Counted from the stretch's first letter, positions 40,822-49,290 are shown. The stretch is DNA of 64,000 bases from Caenispirillum bisanense (GCF_900230255.1 NZ_OCNJ01000011.1:79578-143577), one strand, 5' to 3'. Made by a program: numbers and translations. Notes: generated by a model not told the origin, from the letters alone.

Positions 40822-41990
40822 GCGGTCCCGCGCGTCCGCCCGGCCCGCCGCGCCCGCCCGGCGCCGGCCCCGCCGCGCCCGGCGGCCCTGCTGCTCCCGG
40901 CCGTCCCGCCGCCCCGGGCGGTCCCGGCGCCCCTGCGGCGCCCGGTGGTCCCGGCCGTCCCGGACCGGCCGCCGGTCCGGCCGGTCCCGGTGCTCCGGCG
41001 AGCCCGCCGCGTCCCGGCGGCCCGGCGACGCCGGCCGCCACCACCGCTGCGACTCCCGCCGCGGCCGCGACTCCGGCTCCCGCCGCCGGCCCTGCCGGCC
41101 CTGCCGGCCCGGGCCGCCCCGGCCCCGGCGGACCCGCTGCCCCCGGCCGTCCCGGCCCTGCGGCGCCCGGCGGTCCGGCGCGCCCCGCCACGCCCGGCGC
41201 GGCCCCTGCGTCCGTGACCCCGAACGCCGCGCCGGCTCCGGCCGCCGCGACTCCGGCGACCGCCGCGCCTGCGCCGGCCCCCGCCGCCGGCCCTGCCGGC
41301 CCCGCCCGCCCGGCCGCGCCCGGTGCGGCGCCGGTCGCCGGTGGTCCGGCCCGGCCCGCCGCTCCCGGTGCCGCCGGCCCCGCCGCCGCCAAGCCGGGCG
41401 CCGCCGCACAACCGGCGGCCCAGGCGACTCCGGTCGCGGCCAAGGCCGAGCCGGCCGCGCCCGCCGCCGAGGCGCCCGCCGCCAAGAAGAAGGAGCGGCC
41501 GGTCATTATCCCCGACTGGCCGACCCTGCCGCTGCCGGCGACCTCGCCCAACGCCACCTATCCGATCTTCGCCGAGCTGTTCGACCTGATGCACGAGCTC
41601 TACGACCTGCTGAAGCGGGAGACGGCGAGCATCCAGGCGCGCGACTTCGACGCCGTCAGCAAGTACGCCCTGCGCAAGGCCGGCCTGACGCGACTCTACG
41701 AGGACAGCCTCGCCAACCTGAACAAGCGCGAGGACCTGAAGAAGAAGCTGACGCCCGAGGAGCGCGAGGCGGTGCTGGCCGGCGGCAAGATGCTGCGCGA
41801 GGCGGCCGAGGAGAACATGAAGGTCCTGCAGGCCAACATCAGCGCCGTGTCGGCGGTGATCGACACGGTGGTCGAGGTGGCCAAACAGATGAACTCGGAC
41901 CTTCTGTCCACCTACGGCGACACCGGCGTCATGCGCGACAACACCGTGGAGCGCAGCCGCAAGGCCATCTCCATGAACAGCGAGATCTGA
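40818..41990 (+). CDS. FlgN-like export chaperone with long collagen-like N-terminus
   Basis: 390 residues. The first about 225 are nearly all Pro, Gly and Ala in collagen-like triplets (GPAGPAGPGRPGPGG, PAAPGRPGPAAPGG). The last about 165 form a helical domain (AELFDLMHELYDLLKRETAS, KKLTPEEREAVLAGGKML, ENMKVLQANISAVSAVIDTV) closing in NSDLLSTYGDTGVMRDN, which is FlgN-like. FlgN chaperones hook-filament junction proteins FlgK and FlgL to the export gate. Position after flgI-flgJ supports this. The low-complexity half is probably unstructured. The start is set by the ATGA overlap with flgJ. Confidence 0.75.
   Translation: MSGPARPPGPPRPPGAGPAAPGGPAAPGRPAAPGGPGAPAAPGGPGRPGPAAGPAGPGAPASPPRPGGPATPAATTAATPAAAATPAPAAGPAGPAGPGRPGPGGPAAPGRPGPAAPGGPARPATPGAAPASVTPNAAPAPAAATPATAAPAPAPAAGPAGPARPAAPGAAPVAGGPARPAAPGAAGPAAAKPGAAAQPAAQATPVAAKAEPAAPAAEAPAAKKKERPVIIPDWPTLPLPATSPNATYPIFAELFDLMHELYDLLKRETASIQARDFDAVSKYALRKAGLTRLYEDSLANLNKREDLKKKLTPEEREAVLAGGKMLREAAEENMKVLQANISAVSAVIDTVVEVAKQMNSDLLSTYGDTGVMRDNTVERSRKAISMNSEI
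40836..41460 (+). repeat. Pro/Gly/Ala-coding low-complexity tract
   Basis: About 620 bp of imperfect CCG/GCC/GGC/CCC repeats that encode the collagen-like half of the FlgN-like protein. Units such as CCCGGCCG recur at irregular spacing, pointing to expansion by slippage. Confidence 0.75.
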
Positions 41991-42020
41991 CGCCGCCGAG
42001 GGGCGCGTCAGGGGGACGGA

Positions 42021-42057
42021 AGGGCGCGGCGGCCGACAGGCCCGCCGCGCCCTTTTC
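42021..42057 (+). terminator. Terminator after the FlgN-like gene
   Basis: AGGGCGCGGCGG (42021-42032) pairs with CCGCCGCGCCCT (42042-42053), followed by a short TTTT. Confidence 0.85.
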
Positions 42058-42212
42058 GTTTGCCGATCGGCGCGGGGCGGTGGCACGGTAATTTCTGCCG
42101 GGTGGTCAAACCTGCCCGGCGGAATCGGCAGCGGCCTCCCGCCCCGGCACCACCACCGCCCCGAAGCGGCACCATTACGGCCACTTTCATGGTGCGGGCG
42201 GCCGTCGTTTCC

Positions 42213-42228
42213 TGGCATGGTGTTTGCT
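42213..42228 (+). promoter_or_regulatory. Sigma-54 promoter of the flaF operon
   Basis: TGGCATGGTGTTTGCT matches the -24/-12 consensus very well, with GG (42214-42215) and GC (42226-42227) 10 nt apart. It would drive flaF-flbT-DUF1217 and, by readthrough, the sugar genes. Confidence 0.8.
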
Positions 42229-42341
42229 CCATCCGGTGCGGAGCCGAGGCTTACACGCGGTAATCGAATGTTAAGCCGGAAGGACTAGGCTCTTTGCTGG
42301 TATCCGTGGAAACGTCCACCACGGGACAAGGAGTGACGACG

Positions 42342-42767
42342 ATGACTGCTGGTGCGTATAAATCAGCCTACGCTGCTCAGGGTGCCTACCAGTCGATGCA
42401 GACTGCGGCCGAAGACCCGCGGTCCCGCGAGTACCGTCTGTTCATCCAGGTGACCGCTCAGCTCGAGCGCGCCGCCGAGGAAGACGAAGTGAACGGCACG
42501 GTCGGCCTGGCCCTGCACGACAACCGCCGCCTGTGGAACGCCCTCATGGAAGACCTGAGCGGCGACGGCAACCAGCTTCCCAAGGCGTTGAAGGCGCAGC
42601 TCATCTCCCTCGGCATCTGGGTGAATCGCCACAGCTCCGAGGTTCTGCGCGGCGAAGCCCATGTGCAGCCGCTCATCGACGTGAACCGCATGATCATCGG
42701 TGGCCTGGCCCTGCAGCAGGAGGCGCAATCCGAGGTGCTGGAGGCCGTCGGTGGCATTAAAGCTTAA
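42342..42767 (+). CDS. flaF: Flagellin biosynthesis regulator FlaF
   Basis: 141 residues from ATG 42342 (AAGGAG 8 nt upstream). FlaF-family blocks: YKSAYAAQGAYQSMQTAAED, REYRLFIQVTAQLERAAEED, NRRLWNALMEDLSGDGNQLP and LISLGIWVNRHSSEVLRGEA. In Caulobacter FlaF is needed for flagellin synthesis and secretion and opposes FlbT. It overlaps flbT by 17 bp, so the two antagonists are made together. Confidence 0.94.
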   Translation: MTAGAYKSAYAAQGAYQSMQTAAEDPRSREYRLFIQVTAQLERAAEEDEVNGTVGLALHDNRRLWNALMEDLSGDGNQLPKALKAQLISLGIWVNRHSSEVLRGEAHVQPLIDVNRMIIGGLALQQEAQSEVLEAVGGIKA

Positions 42768-43206
42768 CCTGAAGCCGGGCGAGAAGATCGTCATCAACGG
42801 CGCGGTCATCGTCAACGGCGACCGCAAGGCCTCCCTCGCGGTGAAGAACTTCGCCAACATCCTGCGTGAAACCGACGTCATGCAGGAAGAGGACGCCGAC
42901 ACGCCGACGAAGCGGGCTTACTTCGCCGCGCAGCTCATGCTGCTCGACCCGGAGCACCGGACCGACTACGAAGAGCCGTTCCGCCGCCGGATGAAGGACC
43001 TGCTCGGCGCCTTCACCAACGTGGAAATCCTCGGCCTTCTGGAGCAGGCACTGCAACATCATGCCGACGGCGACCATTACAAAATTCTCGCCGTGCTCCG
43101 AAAGGTGATAAAGTACGAGGAGGTCCTCCTCCAGGCCATCGAGGCACGCCCGTTGCCGCCGCTGATGGAAGTGGAAGAGAACCCGCGTACCAAGGAAGAC
43201 CGGTAG
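42751..43206 (+). CDS. flbT: Flagellin translational repressor FlbT
   Basis: 151 residues from GTG 42751 (GGAG 7 nt before), the only start that gives the family N-terminus ALKLNLKPGEKIVINGAVI. Further blocks: NILRETDVMQEEDADTPTKR, AYFAAQLMLLDPEHR and HYKILAVLRKVIKYEEVLL. FlbT binds the 5' leader of flagellin mRNA and blocks its translation until the hook is finished (known in Caulobacter). Coupled to flaF. Confidence 0.94.
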   Translation: MALKLNLKPGEKIVINGAVIVNGDRKASLAVKNFANILRETDVMQEEDADTPTKRAYFAAQLMLLDPEHRTDYEEPFRRRMKDLLGAFTNVEILGLLEQALQHHADGDHYKILAVLRKVIKYEEVLLQAIEARPLPPLMEVEENPRTKEDR

Positions 43207-43236
43207 GGAAGCCCAGAAGGGCTGGAGGATCGCGAG

Positions 43237-44043
43237 ATGATCATCAGCAGCATCGTCGGGGGGCTGGGTAGCTCCTCTCTCGTCGCGCACACGGTTCTGA
43301 ACCGCGACCTCGACCGCTACAAGAAGATCTTCCGCGAAGATCCGGCGATCAAGCGTGAGACCGACTACCTGAAGGAAAAGCTGCCGCAGTTCGAGTCGCT
43401 CGACGCTCTCGCCGACGACTACCGGGCGTGGCAGGCCGTCACCTCGGCCTTCGGGCTGGACGACCAGGCCTACGCCAAGGCGCTGCTGAAGAAGGTCGTC
43501 AAGGAAGGCGTCACCGACAAAGGTGCCATGGCCAACCGCATGGTCGACACCCGCTACAAGGACATGGCGAAGTTCTTCAACTACGACGTCCTCGGCATGG
43601 TGGGCCTGCAGAGCGAGAAGAAGATCGCCGATCTCGTGGACCGCTACGAGACCCAGATGTTCGAGAAGGCGATCGGCGAGAGCAACGAGAACCTGCGCCT
43701 CGCCATGTACTTCGAACGCAAGATCAAGTCGGTCACGAGCATGTACGAAGTGCTCGGCGACAAGGCGATGTATCAGGTGGCCTTGAAGATGGCCGGCCTG
43801 CCCAAGGAATACGCCCAGGTCGACATCGACAAGCAGGCGGATTACTTCAAGCAGAAGCTGCCGCTGAAGGACCTGAAGAATCCGGAGAAGCTGGACAAGC
43901 TGCTGCAGTCCTTCTTGGCGCGCGCCGATGCCGAGAACAGCACGGCCGCCAGCAGCCCGGTGGTGCAGTTGATGCAGCCGGCGGTGAACACCGGCTTCGG
44001 GCCCATCGTCACCATCGACCCCACCCTCTTCCTCAAGATGTGA
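43237..44043 (+). CDS. DUF1217 protein of the flagellar gene set
   Basis: 268 residues. The N-terminus has SSSLVAHTVLNRDLDRYKKI, then repeated helical modules (FGLDDQAYAKALLKKVVKEG; MYQVALKMAGLPKEYAQVDI, the DUF1217 pattern) and an extended Ser/Ala-rich tail. DUF1217 proteins occur next to flagellin or basal-body genes in many alphaproteobacteria and are predicted to be flagellar-associated; their role is unknown. No signal peptide. 30 bp after flbT and 98 bp before the sugar genes. Confidence 0.8.
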   Translation: MIISSIVGGLGSSSLVAHTVLNRDLDRYKKIFREDPAIKRETDYLKEKLPQFESLDALADDYRAWQAVTSAFGLDDQAYAKALLKKVVKEGVTDKGAMANRMVDTRYKDMAKFFNYDVLGMVGLQSEKKIADLVDRYETQMFEKAIGESNENLRLAMYFERKIKSVTSMYEVLGDKAMYQVALKMAGLPKEYAQVDIDKQADYFKQKLPLKDLKNPEKLDKLLQSFLARADAENSTAASSPVVQLMQPAVNTGFGPIVTIDPTLFLKM

Positions 44044-44141
44044 GCCGCCTGCGCGGCGGCGGCCGGTCGGTGCGGGCGCAGGCCCGGCACCGCCGGTCCG
44101 TCACGCGCAGACCGCAGCACAGCGGCCGGAGCCTCCCCGTC

Positions 44142-45305
44142 ATGCATGTTCGCCTGTTCAAGCCCAGCGTCGGCCGCGAGGAACTCGAGGCCATCGCCGA
44201 GGTGTTCGATCGCGCCTGGCTCGGCCTCGGTCCCAAGGTGCGGGAGTTCGAGGAGGCCTGGGCGCGCTATGTCGACAGCCCGGCGGCGCTCGGCCTCAAC
44301 TCGGCGACGGCGGCCCTGCACATGGCGGTGACGGCGCTCCGCCTGCCGCCCGGCAGCAAGGTCCTGGTGCCGTCCATGACCTTCGTAGCGAGCGCGCTCT
44401 GCGCCCTCTACAACGGCCTCGACGTGGTGTTCGTGGACTGCGATCGCGACACCCTGCAGATGGACCTCGACGACCTGGAACGCCGCATCACGCCGGAAAC
44501 CCGCGCCGTGGTCGCGGTGCACTTCGGCGGCTACCCCGTCGACATGCCGCGCCTGCTGGAGATCGCCCGCCGCCATGACCTGAAGGTGATCGAGGATTGC
44601 GCCCACTGCGCCGGCGGCTCCATCGGCGGCCGCAAGCTGGGCACCTGGGGCGACCTCGGCTGCTTCTCCTTCGAGGAGAAGAAGTGCATGACCACCGGCG
44701 ACGGCGGCATGCTGGTCGCCAACGACCCCGACCTGGTGGAGCGCGTGCGCGCCAACCGCTGGCTCGGCATCGACAAGGACACCTGGAAGCGCCAGGCCGG
44801 CTACACCGCCGAAGGCCCCGACGATGCCCGCCACTGGCACTACGAGGTGGCGGAAGTCGGCTACAAGTACAACATGAACGATCTGGCGGCGGCCATCGGT
44901 CTGGTGCAGCTGAAGAAGCTCGACGCCATGAACGCCCGCCGCACCGCGATCATCGCCCGCTACCTGGACGGCCTGCGCGACTCGGGCCTGGTGCGGCCGC
45001 TGATGCCCTACCGGACCGACGGCGAGCACGCCTACTGGATCTTCGGCGTGCGCGTGCCGGCGGCGGTGCGCGACGACGTGATCCGCATGCTGAAGCGCAG
45101 CGACGTGGCGACCAGCGTCCATTACCTGCCGCTCACCCTGCACCCGCTGTTCAAGGCCCACGCCGGCGCCACGCCGGTCGCCGAGAGCGTGTGGGAGGAG
45201 ATGATCACCCTGCCCCTGTTCCCCGACATGACGGACGAGCAGGTGGACTATGTGGTCGACGCGCTGCGTCGGGCCGAGGCGGCGGTCGCGCCCCAGGTGT
45301 CCTGA
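44142..45305 (+). CDS. DegT/DnrJ/EryC1-family sugar aminotransferase
   Basis: 387 residues from ATG 44142. PLP-fold landmarks: WLGLGPKVREFEEAWARYVD, GLNSATAALHMAVTALRLPP, LVPSMTFVASALCALYNGLD, IEDCAHCAGGSIGG, and the Schiff-base lysine in CFSFEEKKCMTTGDGGML. Because a Lys (not His) is present, it should be a transaminase that installs an amino group on a keto-sugar nucleotide, not an RfbH/ColD-type dehydratase. The adjacent rfbFG pair would supply CDP-4-keto-6-deoxyglucose. Regiochemistry cannot be told from sequence. Confidence 0.9.
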   Translation: MHVRLFKPSVGREELEAIAEVFDRAWLGLGPKVREFEEAWARYVDSPAALGLNSATAALHMAVTALRLPPGSKVLVPSMTFVASALCALYNGLDVVFVDCDRDTLQMDLDDLERRITPETRAVVAVHFGGYPVDMPRLLEIARRHDLKVIEDCAHCAGGSIGGRKLGTWGDLGCFSFEEKKCMTTGDGGMLVANDPDLVERVRANRWLGIDKDTWKRQAGYTAEGPDDARHWHYEVAEVGYKYNMNDLAAAIGLVQLKKLDAMNARRTAIIARYLDGLRDSGLVRPLMPYRTDGEHAYWIFGVRVPAAVRDDVIRMLKRSDVATSVHYLPLTLHPLFKAHAGATPVAESVWEEMITLPLFPDMTDEQVDYVVDALRRAEAAVAPQVS

Positions 45306-45331
45306 GCGACCGGCAGGAGGGGGATACGATC

Positions 45332-46105
45332 ATGAAGGCTGTCATCCTGGCCGGTGGCCGCGGCACGCGCATCTCGGAAGAAACCGTGGCGCGGCCGAAG
45401 CCGCTGGTGGAAATCGGCGACATGCCGATCCTGTGGCACATCCTGAAGATCTACTCGCATCACGGCATCAACGACTTCGTCATCTGCCTCGGCTACAAGG
45501 GCCAGATGATCAAGCAGTTCTTCCTGGACTATGCCTACCAGACGTCGGACCTGACCGTCGACCTGGGCGAGAACGCCGTGAACTTCCACAGCCGCCGCGC
45601 CGAGCCGTGGAAGGTGACCCTGGTCGACACCGGGCTCGACACCGCCACCGGCGGGCGCCTGAAGCGCATCCGCCCCTATGTGGAGGGTGACGAGGCCTTC
45701 CTGATGACCTACGGCGACGGCCTCGCCGACGTGGACGTCGCGGCCTCCATCGCCCATCACCGCCGCATGGGCCTCTTGGCCACCATGACCGTCGTGCGCC
45801 CGCCCGCCCGCTTCGGCTCGGCGGCGGTGGAAGGCGGCCGCGTCATGCGCTTCATTGAGAAGCCGCAGGCCGAGGAAGGCCTCATCAACGGAGGCTTCTT
45901 CGTGGTCGCGCCCGAGGCGCTCGACTACGTCGACGACGACCGCACCTCGTGGGAATTCGGCAGCCTGCCGCGCATCGCCGCCGACGACCAGCTCGCCGCC
46001 TTCCAACACGAGGGCTTCTGGCAGCCCATGGATACGCTGCGCGAGAAGGATTACCTGCAGTCGCTCTACGACCGCGGCGACGCACCGTGGATGGTGTGGC
46101 GCTGA
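45332..46105 (+). CDS. rfbF: Glucose-1-phosphate cytidylyltransferase
   Basis: 257 residues. The nucleotidyltransferase start MKAVILAGGRGTRISEET, then ARPKPLVEIGDMPILWHIL and HHGINDFVICLGYKGQMIK, are diagnostic for RfbF, as opposed to the dTDP enzyme RmlA. YGDGLADVDV and FIEKPQAEEGLINGGFFVV complete the active site. It makes CDP-glucose from glucose 1-phosphate and CTP. Followed 37 bp later by its partner rfbG. Confidence 0.95.
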   Translation: MKAVILAGGRGTRISEETVARPKPLVEIGDMPILWHILKIYSHHGINDFVICLGYKGQMIKQFFLDYAYQTSDLTVDLGENAVNFHSRRAEPWKVTLVDTGLDTATGGRLKRIRPYVEGDEAFLMTYGDGLADVDVAASIAHHRRMGLLATMTVVRPPARFGSAAVEGGRVMRFIEKPQAEEGLINGGFFVVAPEALDYVDDDRTSWEFGSLPRIAADDQLAAFQHEGFWQPMDTLREKDYLQSLYDRGDAPWMVWR

Positions 46106-46142
46106 CCGGCCCGGCGGGCGCCCCGGCGCAAGGACGATAGTC

Positions 46143-47228
46143 ATGATTACCGAGACCCTTCGCGACTCCTACGCCGGCCGCCGCGTCCTCGTGACCGGCC
46201 ACACCGGCTTCAAGGGTGCCTGGCTGGCGGAGGTGCTCCTCGGCCTCGGCGCCGAGCCCTTCGGTCTCTCCCTGCCGCCGCCGACCGAGCCCGCCCTGCA
46301 CGACGTGCTGGGCCTGGCCGACCGCATGCCGGCCGTCATCGGCGACATCCGCGACGAGGCGGTGGTGCGCGAGGCCTTCGCGCAGGCGCGGCCCGACGCG
46401 GTGTTCCACCTGGCGGCACAGCCCATCGTGCGGGCGTCCTACGACGACCCGGTCGGCACCTATGCCGCCAACGTCATGGGCACGGTCCACGTGCTGGAGG
46501 CCATGCGCCGCACCGGCACCGCCGCCGGCGTCCTCATCACCACCGACAAGGTCTACCGCAACCCCGAGACGGGCGCGGCCTTCACCGAGGACGACGTGCT
46601 CGGCGGCCATGATCCCTACAGCGCCAGCAAGGCCTGCGCCGAACTGGTGATCGCCAGCTACCGCGACGCCTTCTTCCACACGCCGGACGCCCCCGCCGTC
46701 GCCAGCGTGCGGGCCGGCAACATCATCGGCGGCGGCGACTGGGCCGCCGACCGCATCGTGCCCGACTTCGCCCGCGCCGTGTTCGGCCGCGGCGAGGCGC
46801 TGAAGGTGCGCAATCCGCATGCCGTGCGGCCCTGGCAGCACGTGCTCGACCCGCTGGTCGGCTACCTCATGGTGGGTGCCCGACTCCTCGCCGGCGACCG
46901 CGGCGGCGCCGCCCGCGCCTGGAACTTCGGCCCCGCCGCCGAAGACTGCGTGCCCGTCGGTGCCCTGCTCGACCGCTGCCTCGCCCGCGCCGGACGCGGC
47001 CGGATCGACGTGGAGCCCACCGCCGGCAAGCACGAGGCCGGCCTGCTGCGGCTCGACAACACCCGTGCCCGCACCGACCTCGGCTGGCGCCCGCGCTTCG
47101 GCCTCGACGCCGCCGTCGCCGCGACGGTGGACTGGTACGGCGCGTTCTACGCCGGGGCGGACATGGCCGCCTTCACCCGCGACCAGATCGCCGCCCACTT
47201 CGGCGTCAACGACCCGGTATCGGCATGA
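46143..47228 (+). CDS. rfbG: CDP-glucose 4,6-dehydratase
   Basis: 361 residues, extended short-chain dehydrogenase fold. NAD-binding VLVTGHTGFKGAWLAEVLLG, then FHLAAQPIVRASYDDPVGTY, the catalytic TTDKVYRNPE and HDPYSASKACAELVI (Tyr-x3-Lys), and NIIGGGDWAADRIVPDFARA, typical of RfbG rather than RmlB. It converts CDP-glucose into CDP-4-keto-6-deoxyglucose, the branch point for deoxy- and amino-deoxy sugars. Overlaps the epimerase gene by ATGA. Confidence 0.95.
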   Translation: MITETLRDSYAGRRVLVTGHTGFKGAWLAEVLLGLGAEPFGLSLPPPTEPALHDVLGLADRMPAVIGDIRDEAVVREAFAQARPDAVFHLAAQPIVRASYDDPVGTYAANVMGTVHVLEAMRRTGTAAGVLITTDKVYRNPETGAAFTEDDVLGGHDPYSASKACAELVIASYRDAFFHTPDAPAVASVRAGNIIGGGDWAADRIVPDFARAVFGRGEALKVRNPHAVRPWQHVLDPLVGYLMVGARLLAGDRGGAARAWNFGPAAEDCVPVGALLDRCLARAGRGRIDVEPTAGKHEAGLLRLDNTRARTDLGWRPRFGLDAAVAATVDWYGAFYAGADMAAFTRDQIAAHFGVNDPVSA

Positions 47229-47776
47229 AGTTCGAGACCACGCCCCTCGCCGGACTGCTCGTCGCCGAGCTGGAGCCCCGCCGGGACGACCGCGGCTTCT
47301 TCGGCCGCGCCCTGTGCGAGCGGGAACTGTCCGCGGCCGGCGTCGCCGACACCCGCGTCGTGCAGGTGAACGACAGCTACTCGGCCCGCCGCGGCACGCT
47401 GCGCGGCATGCACTACCAGCTGCCGCCGAGCGCCGAGACCAAGATCGTGCGCTGCATCCGCGGCGCCATCTGGGACGTGGCGCTCGACCTGCGGCCCGAC
47501 AGCGCCACCTTCGGCCGCTGGCACGGCGTCGAGCTGACGGCGGAGAACCGCCGCATGCTCGTCATCCCGCAGGGCTTCGCCCACGGCTTCCTGACGCTGG
47601 CCGACGAGACGGAGATGCTCTACTTCGTCACCGCCTTCTACGATCCGGAGCGCGAGCGCGGCGTCCGCTGGAACGATCCGCGCTTCGCCATCGGCTGGCC
47701 GGAGGCGCCGACCGTCCTCTCCGACAAGGACGCCGGGCAGCGGGACTTCGACCCGGCCTGGCACCTGCCGTCATGA
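47225..47776 (+). CDS. RmlC-like 3,5-epimerase for a keto-deoxy sugar nucleotide
   Basis: 183 residues, cupin fold. Opening GLLVAELEPRRDDRGFFGRA, catalytic-region RRGTLRGMHYQ (His-Tyr), KIVRCIRGAIWDVALDLRP and VIPQGFAHGFLTLADE are those of RmlC. In this CDP context it would epimerise C3 and/or C5 of the keto-sugar rather than act on a dTDP substrate. Both neighbours overlap it by ATGA, so it is made together with RfbG and the acyltransferase. Confidence 0.9.
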   Translation: MKFETTPLAGLLVAELEPRRDDRGFFGRALCERELSAAGVADTRVVQVNDSYSARRGTLRGMHYQLPPSAETKIVRCIRGAIWDVALDLRPDSATFGRWHGVELTAENRRMLVIPQGFAHGFLTLADETEMLYFVTAFYDPERERGVRWNDPRFAIGWPEAPTVLSDKDAGQRDFDPAWHLPS

Positions 47777-48489
47777 CCGCCGCGCCGCCGCTGCCCGCCG
47801 GCGCCGTGCTCGTGTGGGGAGGCGCCGGCCACGCCAAGATGCTGCGCCCGACGCTCGCCCGCCTCGGCCGTCCGGTGGCGGCGGTGGTGGAACGCGACGC
47901 CTCCCGCGCCGCCGCCCTGCCCTTCCCCGGTGCGCGCTGGCTGGCCGACGAGGCCGCCGTGCGGGCCTGGGTGGCGGACACCGGGGCCGCTGCCGCCGGC
48001 GTCGCCTTCACCCTGGCCATCGGCGGCCACAACGGCGCCGAGCGCTGCCGGCTGGAGGATCTGCTCGTCGGGCTGGGCCTGCAGCCGCTCACTCTGGTGC
48101 ACGACCGCGCCTGGGTGGCCGACACCGCCGCGCTCGCGCCGGGCTGCCAGATCCTGCCCATGGCCGCCGTCGGCGAGGAAGCCGTGCTCGGCCGCCAGTG
48201 CATCGTCAACACCAATGCCTCGGTCGACCACGAATGCCGCCTCGGCGAGGGTGTCCACGTCATGCCGGGCGCGACGCTGGCCGGTTGTGTCACCGTCGGC
48301 GACCATGCCACCATCGGCTCCAACGCCACCATCCTGCCGCGCGTGACCATCGGCGCCGGCTGCATGGTCGGCGCCGGAGCCGTCGTCACCCACGACCTGC
48401 CGCCCGGCACCACCGCCGTCGGCGTGCCGGCCCGCCCGCTGCCGGCCCCGTCCGCCGCCGCCGCGCCGCCCTCTGCCCAAGGAGCCTGA
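47773..48489 (+). CDS. NeuD/PglD-like sugar O- or N-acyltransferase
   Basis: 238 residues. An N-terminal Rossmann-like part (AVLVWGGAGHAKMLRPTLAR) binds the acceptor, followed by left-handed beta-helix hexapeptide repeats (VGEEAVLGRQCIVNTNASVD; ATIGSNATILPRVTIGAGCM; VGAGAVVTHDLPPGTTAVGV). This is the NeuD/PglD group that acetylates amino or hydroxy groups of bacterial sugars. It would cap the amino group placed by the DegT enzyme. The C-terminus is an Ala/Pro-rich tail. Confidence 0.88.
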   Translation: MTAAPPLPAGAVLVWGGAGHAKMLRPTLARLGRPVAAVVERDASRAAALPFPGARWLADEAAVRAWVADTGAAAAGVAFTLAIGGHNGAERCRLEDLLVGLGLQPLTLVHDRAWVADTAALAPGCQILPMAAVGEEAVLGRQCIVNTNASVDHECRLGEGVHVMPGATLAGCVTVGDHATIGSNATILPRVTIGAGCMVGAGAVVTHDLPPGTTAVGVPARPLPAPSAAAAPPSAQGA

Positions 48490-48494
48490 TCGAG

Positions 48495-49247
48495 ATGTCG
48501 AAGCCGCCCACCGAAGCCGAACAGGCCTTCGCCCGCGAGGTCGAGGAGAACGTCGCCGGCCTCGGCCGCGACGCCGTCATGAAGGACCTGACGGGCCAGT
48601 GGTTCCGCCGCTCCACCGACCATCGCTACAGCTACAACTTCCGCTGGATGGGCCGCCCGATCATCCAGTACCCGCAGGACATGGTCGCCCTGCAGGAGAT
48701 CGTGTGGGACACCCGCCCCGACATCGTCGTCGAGACGGGCATCGCGCACGGCGGATCGCTGGTCTACAGCGCGTCGCTGCTGCGCATGCTGGGCGGCGAG
48801 CACCGCCGCGTCATCGGCATCGACATCGACATCCGGCCGCACAACCGGGCCGCCATGGAAGCGCACCCGCTGGCCGGCATGATCGACATGATCGAAGCCA
48901 GTTCCATCGAGCAGAGCACCCTCGCCGACGTGAAGAGCCGCATCCCCGAGGGCAGCCGCGTCATGGTGCTGCTCGACAGCAACCACACCCACGACCACGT
49001 GCTGGAAGAGCTGCGCCTCTATGCGCCGCTGGTGACGCCGGGCTGCTACTGCGTCGTCTACGACACCATCGTCGAGGACCTGCCGGCCGAGTTCTCCGCC
49101 TCCCGCCCCTGGGGCCCCGGCGACAACCCGAAGACGGCCGTCCACGCCTACCTGAAGGAAGACGACCGCTTCGAGATCGACCGCGCCATCGAGGACAAGA
49201 TCCAGATCACCGTCGCCCCGGACGGCTGGCTGAAGCGCGTGCGCTGA
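48495..49247 (+). CDS. CmcI-like (cephalosporin hydroxylase family) methyltransferase
   Basis: 250 residues. TGQWFRRSTDHRYSYNFRWM and IIQYPQDMVALQEIVWDTRP lead to the SAM-binding motif DIVVETGIAHGGSLVYSAS (about 77-94), IGIDIDIRPHN, and the metal/substrate region VMVLLDSNHTHDHVLEEL. The family is named for cephalosporin hydroxylase CmcI but most members are sugar or small-molecule O-methyltransferases in surface polysaccharide loci. Here it may methylate the flagellar sugar. Last gene of the sugar run; 43 bp later a convergent glycosyltransferase ends. Confidence 0.85.
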   Translation: MSKPPTEAEQAFAREVEENVAGLGRDAVMKDLTGQWFRRSTDHRYSYNFRWMGRPIIQYPQDMVALQEIVWDTRPDIVVETGIAHGGSLVYSASLLRMLGGEHRRVIGIDIDIRPHNRAAMEAHPLAGMIDMIEASSIEQSTLADVKSRIPEGSRVMVLLDSNHTHDHVLEELRLYAPLVTPGCYCVVYDTIVEDLPAEFSASRPWGPGDNPKTAVHAYLKEDDRFEIDRAIEDKIQITVAPDGWLKRVR

Positions 49248-49290
49248 GGCACCGGCCGCGACGGACCCAGGGGCTGCACGGCGGCGGAGA

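Larger units (their letters stand above)
41991..42341. other. Intergenic region before flaF
   Basis: 351 bp without a gene. It holds the terminator of the flgI operon (42021-42053), two degenerate ftr-like boxes (GGTAATTTCTGCC 42087-42099; GGTCAAACCTGCC 42104-42116) and the flaF sigma-54 promoter (42213-42228). The 113 nt from that promoter to the flaF start form a leader with no assigned structure. Confidence 0.6.

Noticed and set aside
40836..41460. GC-rich repeats considered as a CRISPR or intergenic minisatellite.
   Set aside because: Repeat units are irregular, no unique spacers of constant size occur, and the tract is in frame within a coupled gene.
40527..42218. Minus-strand Gly/Arg-rich frame opposite the FlgN-like gene.
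   Set aside because: Mirror of the Pro/Gly/Ala repeat tract; the plus-strand frame is coupled to flgJ and ends in a real helical domain.
44142..45305. DegT-family protein considered as an RfbH-type CDP-4-keto-6-deoxyglucose 3-dehydratase because rfbFG follow.
   Set aside because: That group replaces the PLP lysine with His and carries iron-sulfur cysteines; here Lys is kept in FEEKKCMTTGDGG, fitting an aminotransferase.
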